Shown here: one piece after another, positions 1-5,354 of the stretch
Layout of the letters: the number at the start of each line of letters is the position of its first letter
Numbering within the stretch: the first letter of the stretch is position 1
Source: Scatomorpha gallistercoris
GTDB lineage: Bacteria; Bacillota; Clostridia; Oscillospirales; Oscillospiraceae
DNA: 9,032 nucleotides
Assembly (NCBI GenBank): GCA_018713005.1
Contig: DVFX01000113.1
Span: 1-9,032 of the forward strand
Direction: 5' to 3'
Translations under genes and position numbers: made by a program
Notes under the pieces: generated by a model
What the model was told of the DNA's origin: nothing
Databases searched by the model: none
The model's input: only the letters and a program-made list of their open reading frames with translations

Positions 1-260
1 GCGACTTCTTCAAGGCCAGCCTGATAGGCGTGGATTACCCCATAGAGTACGACCACAAGCTCACGGGCAGCTACAGCGCCCTCTCCGTCATCATTAACGC
101 CCGCGCCGCCGCAGAGTCCGAGCTGATGGCCGCCGTCGTGGATGACGCCCTCGACGCCGCCTGCCAGAAGTACGGCCTCAGGCAGCGCACCTTCTTCCTC
201 GAAAACTTCGGCATGATGGAGGAAGGCCGAGGCAACGGCGGGAAAGCCTCGAGGTATTAA
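1..260 (+). CDS. 3' end of an unrecognised gene (5' truncated by window edge)
   Basis: An open frame enters from the left edge (first full codon at base 3) and ends at TAA 258-260, giving about 85 visible C-terminal residues. It has no in-frame stop and the codon use of the neighbouring genes. The visible part contains a GVDYPIEYDHKLTG stretch, an alanine-rich helix (INARAAAESELMAAVVDDALDAA) and a glycine/charged tail. The GTG at 30 is internal to the frame and has no ribosome binding site, so it is unlikely to be the true start. I do not recognise the family. No signal peptide, membrane segment or metal motif is visible. A 280-bp gap with a possible promoter separates it from the DUF5714 gene, so shared transcription with the reductase-like locus is uncertain. 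Confidence 0.6.
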   Translation, partial: DFFKASLIGVDYPIEYDHKLTGSYSALSVIINARAAAESELMAAVVDDALDAACQKYGLRQRTFFLENFGMMEEGRGNGGKASRY

Positions 261-271
261 TACAGCCAAAC

Positions 272-337
272 GGCTTGTGCTGTGTCAGAAATTGTGATAT
301 TTTTAAATAGGGCGAACATGGAGACACAGCACAAGCC
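272..337. repeat. Perfect 15-bp inverted repeat with 36-nt AT-rich centre
   Basis: The left arm GGCTTGTGCTGTGTC (272-286) is the exact reverse complement of the right arm GACACAGCACAAGCC (323-337). The 36 bases between (287-322) are AT-rich, and pairing stops exactly at both arm ends. There is no T-tract after the right arm, so it is a poor intrinsic terminator for the preceding gene. It could act as a hairpin in a leader RNA, as paired operator half-sites, or as the flanks of a tiny recombination or mobile element. The left arm overlaps a possible -35 box, and the right arm lies at the start of a mini-ORF. The repeat is read directly from the sequence; its role is inference. Confidence 0.75.
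275..303 (+). promoter_or_regulatory. Possible extended -10 promoter for the DUF5714/PadR string
   Basis: TTGTGC (275-280) and TATTTT (298-303) are 17 bp apart, with a TG dinucleotide one base before the -10 (TGATATTTT). The -35 matches consensus at only three of six positions and the -10 at four of six, so this is a weak extended -10 candidate. It lies inside the inverted repeat, with the -35 in its left arm. It is the best candidate I can see in the 285-bp gap, but AT-rich DNA yields such matches by chance. Confidence 0.25.
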
Positions 338-422
338 CAGACAAAACAGCTGCAAAACCTGCGGCAGGCCGTCCGTGCGCCCCGAGGATGCTCTAATGCC
401 GAAGATATGGCGTACCATTTAG
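318..422 (+). CDS. Possible 34-aa mini-ORF with a CxxC motif
   Basis: ATG 318 to TAG 420-422 encodes 34 residues starting METQHKPRQNSCKTCGRP. It contains one CKTC motif and is basic. The region upstream (AGGGCG about 5 bases before ATG) is only a weak ribosome binding site. The start codon lies in the centre of the inverted repeat and codons 2-7 overlap its right arm, so a leader hairpin could affect its translation. It could be a real small metal-binding peptide, a leader peptide, the broken remnant of a zinc-ribbon gene, or chance. I cannot separate these from the sequence alone. Confidence 0.2.
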   Translation: METQHKPRQNSCKTCGRPSVRPEDALMPKIWRTI

Positions 423-475
423 TGACGTCTTGAAGTCTGCTGCGGGACCGGCGGAAGGGCGAAAACGCTTTTCAC

Positions 476-527
476 GCACGTTTTTAGTAAAAACAGCGAG
501 CAATCTGGCTCTTGCTGCACGTTTTTA
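476..527. promoter_or_regulatory. Palindrome and 11-bp direct repeat upstream of the DUF5714 gene
   Basis: GTTTTTAGTAAAAAC (480-494) is a perfect palindrome of 7-bp arms around one central G. The 11-mer GCACGTTTTTA occurs at 476-486 and again at 517-527, 41 bp apart, which is close to four helical turns. This could be an operator pair for one of the local regulators (PadR or TetR) upstream of the start at 545. There is no experimental or comparative support in the window. Confidence 0.3.
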
Positions 528-531
528 ATGC

Positions 532-538
532 GAGGGTG
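532..538 (+). promoter_or_regulatory. Ribosome binding site supporting GTG start at 545
   Basis: GAGGGTG lies 6 bases before GTG 545. The longer in-frame candidate TTG at 512 has no purine-rich site upstream. This favours 545 as the start of the cysteine-rich DUF5714-type protein. Confidence 0.5.
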
Positions 539-544
539 AACGAC

Positions 545-1129
545 GTGTTTAATATTGCCGAAGCACATGAGCGCATATATGCGCACTGCCTGGCGTATGC
601 CGGGAGCGATGCTCTGGAGTGCGCCCTCGAGCTGATGCGCACGGATGCGCTGCGCTTCCACGGGCCTGAGCACCACTACCTGACGGCGGCCAGTCTGTGC
701 GCCGCGTGGTGCAACGCGATTGGCGCGAACAAGGCCGCCCACCTGGAAAACCTCAAGGCCCGCTGCGCCAGGATACCGCCCGCCGTCTGCGGGTACTACG
801 GCGTCTGCGGAGACTCCATGGCGGCGGGAGCCTGCGCGAGCGAGATGATGGGCGCGAGCTACCTCTCCGACGAGAGCTGGCAGCGCGTCAACGAGCTCAC
901 CTCACGCACTCAGGCGGCAATCGCCGCGAGCTGTACGCGCGGCCCGCGCTGCTGCAAGCGCACCACTTTCGCCGTAATAATTGCCGCGTCCGAGTGGATT
1001 CACGACACGCTCGGAGTGGACGTCGCCGTGCACGAGGGCTTCAAGTGCGGCTTTTTCGCGGAAAACAAGCAGTGCCTGGGCAAGGACTGTTTGTTTTCCA
1101 ACAGCCATGACGCATCGATGGAGGTGTAA
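545..1129 (+). CDS. Cysteine-rich DUF5714-type protein
   Basis: A 194-aa soluble protein (205 aa if it starts at TTG 512). It carries 14 cysteines, about 7 percent. From the 545 start the landmarks are HHYL near residue 43, CGYYGVCG (82-89), a glycine/alanine-rich segment with C97, GPRCCKR (133-139), and a C-terminal set at C168, C177 and C182 (KCGFF, QCLGKDC). As I recall them, the CGxYGxCG, GPRCCKR and terminal Cys blocks are the signature of the uncharacterised DUF5714 domain of anaerobic bacteria and archaea. The cysteines suggest metal or Fe-S binding, but no function is established that I know of. There is no signal peptide or membrane segment. The stop is one base before the PadR start, so the two are surely co-transcribed and probably translationally coupled. 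A redox or methyl-transfer accessory role for the reductase-like genes downstream is only inferred from context. Confidence 0.85.
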   Translation: MFNIAEAHERIYAHCLAYAGSDALECALELMRTDALRFHGPEHHYLTAASLCAAWCNAIGANKAAHLENLKARCARIPPAVCGYYGVCGDSMAAGACASEMMGASYLSDESWQRVNELTSRTQAAIAASCTRGPRCCKRTTFAVIIAASEWIHDTLGVDVAVHEGFKCGFFAENKQCLGKDCLFSNSHDASMEV

Positions 1130-1130
1130 T

Positions 1131-1505
1131 ATGCCTGAAAAGTGTCCTTGCAAGGGCGACTACCTTGATAAGCTCATACAGCCGAGCATACTTGCCCTGC
1201 TCTGTGAAGGGCCGGCATACGGGCTGGAGCTGCTGCACGAATTGGACAGGCGCGGGCTTGCGAACGGGGCGGACAGCGCCGGGTTTTACCGTGCGCTGAA
1301 GAAGCTGGAGGAGACCGGAAAGCTCGCGTCATGCTGGCAGACCGGCCGCAGCGGGAGACCGCGCAGGGTGTATGTGCTGACTGACGCCGGCAGGCGCTGC
1401 CTTGAAAATTGGCAGCACACGCTGCTGGCTTACATGGAGGATGTCAGGCGTGTTTCAAATGCCGTGAACGCGGCCTGCGCATTGACGAACAACGCAAAAA
1501 ACTGA
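1131..1505 (+). CDS. PadR-family transcriptional regulator
   Basis: A 124-aa winged-helix repressor-type protein. The start at ATG 1131 is set by GGAGGTG about 5 bases upstream, overlapping the end of the DUF5714 gene. The N-terminal helix (DKLIQPSILALL, 13-24) leads into the PadR block GPAYGLELLHEL (27-38), the recognition-helix region with GFYRALKKLEETGKL (51-65), and the wing with SGRPRRVYVLTDAG (74-87). A short C-terminal helix (about 92-115) would form the dimer. The N terminus carries C5-P-C7, with further cysteines at C25, C68 and C90, so a redox- or metal-responsive regulator is possible but unproven. It is followed after 13 bp by the 473-aa reductase-like gene. Family assignment is firm; the ligand and targets are unknown, though the palindrome upstream of 545 is a candidate site. 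Confidence 0.9.
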   Translation: MPEKCPCKGDYLDKLIQPSILALLCEGPAYGLELLHELDRRGLANGADSAGFYRALKKLEETGKLASCWQTGRSGRPRRVYVLTDAGRRCLENWQHTLLAYMEDVRRVSNAVNAACALTNNAKN

Positions 1506-1518
1506 AAGGAAGGCGCCT

Positions 1519-2940
1519 ATGCCGGCAGATGTTCACAGAAGATTTTTGCAATTATTGGGATGGGATGGAGAAGAACTCGAGGCGTTCCTGCCTGAATGGC
1601 TGAAAACGACTGAATTCCTGCACCTCACCGAGGCCGACGTGGCCTTCGCCGTGGAGGAATGGCTGCCCACCTACTGGGACATGTCCATGAACGGGACACG
1701 CAAGTTTATCGCTGCGGTGATACGCGAGGCGGCGGCGATGGCCCACGCCGGGGACTACATGGCCTCCGGTGATAGTGTGATATACAGCATGATGCCGTCG
1801 GCAGCCGTCTGCGTGTACGCAAACCGCCTGGCAGGCGGGGGAAAGGTACACATCTTCTACCCCTATTTCATAATTGCCACGGTGTGGACTGCCTTCTTCG
1901 GAAGGGAGCTGGACGCGAGGCTCAACGGCTCGGGCCTTGACCCGGCCTGCCAGCACTGCGCGATGAACTGCCTGCGCGCAGATTCCACCATCAAGGGCAT
2001 GGTAACGCCGCCGACCGTCATCTGGAACTGGGGGCTGCAGTGCGACGAAGCGCCCAAGACGGATGAAATGCTCAAGCGGCTTGAGAAGGCCGGGTGGAAG
2101 AGTGTGTTGACCACGCTGCCCCACGATGCGCCTCTCGGCATGGACGAGAGCGGAGACGACGAGCGTGTGTCATACCTGGCCCAGGAGATGCGCGTGGCGC
2201 AGAGACAGGTGACTGTGCACACCGGCGTTCCGGTACTGGATGAGCACATGTCTGCCGCGATGGAGGAGTACCTGGGCTATCTCAGGCGCGTGGAGCGTCT
2301 GACAGACCTCGTGATGAACTCGGACCCCGTGCCGATGTACGGCAACGACCTCACGCTTTTCAGCCTCTGTATGGAGTGTGCCTTCGACACCGGTTACGGC
2401 TATATAAACGACGCGCTGGACACGGCTATAGCCGAGGTTGAGCAGCGCATCAGCGAGGGAAGAGGCGTCCTGCCCAAGGGCTCGCCGAAGCTCGCCTGCC
2501 ATTTCAGCCCGCTCAACGTGCCATGGATAGACAAGGTGTTCCGTGACAACGGCGTCAACCTCACGCTCGGACGCATGTTCCCGCCGGCCAGCGAGCTTAT
2601 AAAGTGCGTGAAACCCGGCGATGCGTACCGCTCTGCGGCCAGCATGTGCCTCGAGGGTCCGAACAACGTGAATATGCTCGACGAGGTGCGCATGACCTGC
2701 GACCAGCTCAACAAGTACCCGGTCGACGGGGCGCTCTACGGCTTCTTCGCCTTCGACCGCTGGATAGGCGCGCTGGAGAAGATTATGATACGCGAGGCGG
2801 AGGAGCGCACGGGCATACCGCACTTCTACCTGGAGGGCGACTTCTGGAACGGCGCCCGCTTCTCGCTTGAGGACAAACTTACCACTATCAGAGGAATATG
2901 CAATTGTCTGAAGATTTCCGGACTGACGGCCGGCAAGTAA
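1519..2940 (+). CDS. Divergent 2-hydroxyacyl-CoA dehydratase / benzoyl-CoA reductase-like subunit (473 aa)
   Basis: Likely Fe-S electron-accepting subunit of an ATP-driven reductase or dehydratase, partner of the activator at 5355-6155. The start at ATG 1519 follows AAAGGAAGG by 6 bases. Residues 144-151 contain C144-x2-C147-x3-C151. C175 sits in QCDEAPKTDEML, which matches the classical second cluster motif (CD followed by K). The C-terminal part (398-463) has the superfamily pattern: VDGALYGFFAFDRW, then GIPHFYLEGDFWNG and a final IRGICNCL helix. At the place where HgdB-like proteins have the third ligand (QFCD type) this protein has FFAFDR, so that Cys is Phe. Other cysteines (C284, C287, C327, C363, C377, C394) could substitute. 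It is longer than the usual 380-430 aa. It shares many motifs with the 429-aa gene at 6216 (PMYGND/PLYGNS, WIDKVFRDNGVNL/GIDARFRANGVDL), so the two are paralogues. Superfamily confident; substrate unknown. Confidence 0.82.
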   Translation: MPADVHRRFLQLLGWDGEELEAFLPEWLKTTEFLHLTEADVAFAVEEWLPTYWDMSMNGTRKFIAAVIREAAAMAHAGDYMASGDSVIYSMMPSAAVCVYANRLAGGGKVHIFYPYFIIATVWTAFFGRELDARLNGSGLDPACQHCAMNCLRADSTIKGMVTPPTVIWNWGLQCDEAPKTDEMLKRLEKAGWKSVLTTLPHDAPLGMDESGDDERVSYLAQEMRVAQRQVTVHTGVPVLDEHMSAAMEEYLGYLRRVERLTDLVMNSDPVPMYGNDLTLFSLCMECAFDTGYGYINDALDTAIAEVEQRISEGRGVLPKGSPKLACHFSPLNVPWIDKVFRDNGVNLTLGRMFPPASELIKCVKPGDAYRSAASMCLEGPNNVNMLDEVRMTCDQLNKYPVDGALYGFFAFDRWIGALEKIMIREAEERTGIPHFYLEGDFWNGARFSLEDKLTTIRGICNCLKISGLTAGK

Positions 2941-2962
2941 AGATATAGGGAGAGAAATACAG

Positions 2963-3538
2963 ATGTCCCGTGAGCGTTCGCTTTGCGGCAAAGAGGAAAT
3001 AATAAAAGTAGCGATTGATATCGTGGACAAAGAGGGCATGGAGGCGCTTTCAGCCAGGCGTATTGCCAAGGAGCTGGGCGTTTCGTCCATGACCATATAT
3101 AACTATGTCAAAAACCTCAACGACGTCAAAAAGCGCGTGCTCATTGCCGGCTTCGACCGCCTGTACAACAGCGTTTATCAGTCCCTCATCGGGCTGCAGC
3201 CGCCTGTCGGGCGCAGGACGATGTGCCGTACCATGGCGCTGGAGGTGTTCCGTTTCGCGCAGAAAAACCGAAGCGTCTTTTCGTTTATGTTCTTCGATGG
3301 GCGCAATCTCTTCCATGAGGACGCCGAGGTCAGGCCCTTCTATGCCTTCCTGACCAGGTTTGTCAGCCGCCCGCGCGGACACACCGCCGGATGGCAGCCG
3401 GACGACATGCCCTACAACCTGCTGGAGATTATAATCACGACGATATCCTACCAGTGTGCGGAGGGCGTGATAAAGCTCTCGGAGCAGGATTTTATGGACC
3501 ATGTGAACTTTTACCTTGAGCGGTGTATAGAAGATTGA
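2963..3538 (+). CDS. TetR/AcrR-family transcriptional regulator
   Basis: A 191-aa one-domain repressor-type protein. The start at ATG 2963 follows AGGGAGAG by 8 bases. The N-terminal three-helix DNA-binding domain is clear: KEEIIKVAIDIVDKEG (10-25), then a helix-turn-helix with LSARRIAKELGVSSMTIYNYVKN (about 29-51). The rest is the helical ligand-binding and dimerisation domain, which is too variable to name a ligand. It lies 22 bp after the 473-aa gene and ends about 20 bp before the strong promoter of the next string. It is therefore well placed to control that promoter, and perhaps its own operon. The regulatory link is inferred from position; no clear operator palindrome was found. Confidence 0.9.
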   Translation: MSRERSLCGKEEIIKVAIDIVDKEGMEALSARRIAKELGVSSMTIYNYVKNLNDVKKRVLIAGFDRLYNSVYQSLIGLQPPVGRRTMCRTMALEVFRFAQKNRSVFSFMFFDGRNLFHEDAEVRPFYAFLTRFVSRPRGHTAGWQPDDMPYNLLEIIITTISYQCAEGVIKLSEQDFMDHVNFYLERCIED

Positions 3539-3559
3539 CACAGTATTTATAATTACCTG

Positions 3560-3588
3560 TTGACAAGAAAATCACAATGATGTATTAT
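3560..3588 (+). promoter_or_regulatory. Near-consensus sigma-A promoter
   Basis: TTGACA (3560-3565, perfect -35) is followed after exactly 17 bp by TATTAT (3583-3588, five of six matches), in a locally AT-rich gap. Transcription would begin near 3595, leaving a leader of about 65 bases before GTG 3662. This separates the TetR gene from the 383-aa subunit and makes 3662 onward an independently transcribed unit. The 8-mer ATTATTTA occurs twice around the -10 and start region (3584-3591 and 3598-3605), but no convincing operator dyad is visible. Confidence 0.75.
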
Positions 3589-3645
3589 TTATATGCGATT
3601 ATTTACAGTGTACATTTAGCTCGGCCTGCCACTGCGCAGCATGGG

Positions 3646-3653
3646 AAAGGAGG
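3646..3653 (+). promoter_or_regulatory. Ribosome binding site that sets the start at GTG 3662
   Basis: AAAGGAGG lies 8 bases before the in-frame GTG at 3662, whereas the upstream ATG at 3641 has no purine-rich site and itself precedes this sequence. The GTG is therefore the better start, removing seven residues from the longer reading. Confidence 0.75.
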
Positions 3654-3661
3654 CTGTTTCC

Positions 3662-4813
3662 GTGTACGAGACTATTAATGAGCTCGAGAGGATGTCTTTG
3701 CTGAAAGCAAGGGCTCTGGTCGAGGCCAGGAGCGGCGGTTCGCCGCTGGTTGAGTACTTCGGGCGCTTTATTCCCGAGCCGCTTATACGCGCCTGCGGGG
3801 CCGGGGTGTATCCCCTGGCCGGCGGAGGCGAGCTGGCCTCTCCGAACGCGGCGCAGGATGAAATGCTGGGCTGCATGAACCCGCTGGCACGCTCCATAGC
3901 GGGCGGCATCAAGCTCGGTACGGACAGGATGTCATGCAAAGCGGATATTGTTGTCACCTCCGTTACGGACATACACATGGGCCGCCTGAGCGAGCTGCTT
4001 GAGTTCTGGGGTGTGAACGTGTGCAAGGTCGGCGTCCCATCCGACTGGCAGAACGACATAGCATTTGGGTACTACCTCAGCTCCCTGCGCCGCATGCTTG
4101 AGGCCGTGTGCCGTCTCAGCGGAAAGGCAATGGACGAGGACCTGGCCAGGAAGTATATCGGCGAGACGAACCGCGTCAACGCTGCGTTCCGGCATATCAG
4201 AGAGCTGCGGAAGAGATCGAACCCGCCGTTGAGCTTTGAAAGCTACATGCGTCTGCAGCACCTGAGCTTCCGCCTGTGTGATACCGCCGTTGCGGCCGAG
4301 GCCGTGGAGAGCATCGGGCTGAAGCTTGACGGGACTGACGGCGTGTATCCCGAGGGCGCTCCGAGGCTGCTGCTGGCCGGAAGGGCCATCGCGCCGGGGG
4401 ATTATGAGCTGCTGCGCCTCATAGACGAGAGCGGGGCGGCCGTGGTTGCGGAGATGCTTGACGAGTACGTCCGGACCAGCGACGTGGACATAGAGCTCGA
4501 CGGTGATTTGGTGGAGAATTTCGCGCGCAGCCGCTATCTGAACACGATACCGATAGACAGTTTCCAGCCCTCTTGGGACAAGCGCCTCGAGCGCATGCTC
4601 GAGCTGTACTCGGAGTACGGCTGCGACGGCGTGGTCTGGTACCAGCTGGCCTACGACGAGGTGTACGACATGGAGTATGTCTGCCTGGCCAGAAGCCTGG
4701 CCGAGCGCGGCATACCGCTGCTGCGCCTGGAGACGAACTACTCCTACACGCCGGAGGCCACGGCCCTCGCGCGCAGGCAAATAGAAAAATTCGTCGGCGG
4801 TTTGCGCCGCTGA
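3662..4813 (+). CDS. Divergent 2-hydroxyacyl-CoA dehydratase / benzoyl-CoA reductase-like subunit (383 aa) with reduced cysteine set
   Basis: A 383-aa HgdA/HgdB/BcrC-type protein of normal family length. Superfamily features in order are: IPEPLIRACGAGVYPL (37-52, the 'EL..AaGa.p' block), LGC71MNPLARSI (first cluster Cys region), DIVVTSVTDIHM (95-106), the VPSDW segment, a helical middle with ETNRVNAAFR (168-177), APRLLLAGR (233-241) with an IDESGAAVV strand, SRYLNTIP (290-297), and DGVVWYQLAYDEVYDMEY (322-339) leading to GIPLLRLE (350-357). Compared with the HgdB pattern the first Cys is kept (C71). The second (usual VLCD) reads TSVTD and the third (usual QFCD) reads QLAYDE, so two of three cluster ligands are absent. 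Other cysteines (C45, C92, C121, C150, C206, C321, C341) are not at family positions. It may be a cluster-poor structural partner of the 473- or 429-aa protein. It starts string B behind a strong promoter. Confidence 0.82.
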   Translation: MYETINELERMSLLKARALVEARSGGSPLVEYFGRFIPEPLIRACGAGVYPLAGGGELASPNAAQDEMLGCMNPLARSIAGGIKLGTDRMSCKADIVVTSVTDIHMGRLSELLEFWGVNVCKVGVPSDWQNDIAFGYYLSSLRRMLEAVCRLSGKAMDEDLARKYIGETNRVNAAFRHIRELRKRSNPPLSFESYMRLQHLSFRLCDTAVAAEAVESIGLKLDGTDGVYPEGAPRLLLAGRAIAPGDYELLRLIDESGAAVVAEMLDEYVRTSDVDIELDGDLVENFARSRYLNTIPIDSFQPSWDKRLERMLELYSEYGCDGVVWYQLAYDEVYDMEYVCLARSLAERGIPLLRLETNYSYTPEATALARRQIEKFVGGLRR

Positions 4814-4852
4814 CGACAGCGCTCAGCGCAATATTTAAGGAGGAGACAATAC

Positions 4853-5119
4853 ATGGACATGAATTCCGTAGAAATCCGCCTGGCTGACGGCGTCGCCGAG
4901 GCCATGGAGGAGCGCGGCGTCAACGAGGACGATGTGCGCCAGGTACTGGCCTACGCCGAGGGCGAGGGCGTCAAGCTCGTGGACGGCGAACTGAACCTGG
5001 CCAAGAAGCGCCTGGGCAAGTTCACTGCCTACGTTGAGTACAAAATAGTTGACGGCGCCGTTGAGCTGTTAGACGTATACAGCCACCGCGTTCAGATGAA
5101 CGAGGACAAAGAAGGTTAA
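4853..5119 (+). CDS. Small acidic protein of unknown function (88 aa)
   Basis: ATG 4853 follows AAGGAGGAG by 7 bases; ATG 4859 is a weaker alternative. The 88-aa protein is acidic and has no cysteine. It appears to have an N-terminal helical part (GVNEDDVRQVLAYAEGEG, about 19-36) followed by beta strands (FTAYVEYKIVDGAVELLDVYSHRVQM, about 55-80). The DDVRQVLAYAE and YVEY...YSHR patterns remind me of a small uncharacterised protein family in anaerobes found beside tiny two-CxxC proteins, which is also its neighbour here, but I cannot verify this. It lies 39 bp after the 383-aa subunit and 14 bp before the two-CxxC protein, so it is clearly in the same operon. A role in assembly or docking of the reductase is only a guess from context. 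Confidence 0.85.
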   Translation: MDMNSVEIRLADGVAEAMEERGVNEDDVRQVLAYAEGEGVKLVDGELNLAKKRLGKFTAYVEYKIVDGAVELLDVYSHRVQMNEDKEG

Positions 5120-5133
5120 GGAGGGTCTTAAAA

Positions 5134-5322
5134 ATGGCTTGGATGTGCAATAAGTGCAAGGTTGAAGTTGAAGAGGTCGACGATATCCAGTTGTTCTTCA
5201 AGGATCTCTCCCTTCCGGAGGCCACCGGCTACCGCTGCCCGCAGTGCGGGGTGGAGTACATTGACCGCGACTTCGTGGTCGACCAGCTCTCCGCTGCCGA
5301 GCAGATGCTCGAGGGTAAATAA
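5134..5322 (+). CDS. Small two-CxxC zinc-ribbon or rubredoxin-like redox protein (62 aa)
   Basis: ATG 5134 follows AAGGAGGG by 8 bases; this site overlaps the previous stop codon, a sign of coupled translation. C5-x2-C8 (MCNKC) and C35-x2-C38 (RCPQC) form a four-cysteine metal knuckle separated by 26 residues, followed by a C-terminal helix (VVDQLSAAEQMLEGK). The layout fits tiny zinc-ribbon or rubredoxin-like proteins; I recall annotated 'redox protein' families of this size (DVU_1557 / CLJU_RS11820 type) with the same spacing and helix, but could not check. It could carry Fe and pass electrons to the activator, or carry Zn and serve as a scaffold. The position between two reductase components favours partnership with them. 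Confidence 0.88.
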   Translation: MAWMCNKCKVEVEEVDDIQLFFKDLSLPEATGYRCPQCGVEYIDRDFVVDQLSAAEQMLEGK

Positions 5323-5354
5323 ATCTACTCAAGTAAAGGATAGAGGTCAGGACA

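Noticed and set aside
291..298. ATTGTGAT (and ATCACAAT at 3571-3578) as shared CRP/FNR-type half-sites
   Set aside because: Only single half-sites with no dyad partner; an 8-base match between two AT-rich gaps is expected by chance about as often as not.
981..1130. Upstream extension of the PadR frame into the DUF5714 gene
   Set aside because: It overlaps a gene with clear motifs; the GGAGGTG site and ATG 1131 give a standard PadR length and N terminus.
1948..1971. C144-x2-C147-x3-C151 in the 473-aa protein as a radical-SAM-like motif
   Set aside because: The radical SAM motif is CxxxCxxC in the opposite order, and the rest of the protein fits the dehydratase/reductase superfamily.
2170..3096. 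Long minus-strand open frame (308 codons) opposite the 473-aa subunit gene
   Set aside because: It lies antisense to a well-supported gene, shows no recognisable motif or ribosome binding site, and is explained by GC-rich third positions of the sense gene.
3548..3553. Perfect TATAAT just after the TetR gene
   Set aside because: No -35-like hexamer lies 16-18 bp upstream; the TTGACA at 3535-3540 is only 7 bp away. The promoter at 3560-3588 is much better.
3641..3661. ATG 3641 as start of the 383-aa subunit
   Set aside because: No ribosome binding site before it, while AAAGGAGG lies downstream of it at ideal distance from GTG 3662.
3932..4780. Minus-strand open frame (282 codons) opposite the 383-aa subunit gene
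   Set aside because: Same reasoning: antisense shadow of a gene with clear family motifs.
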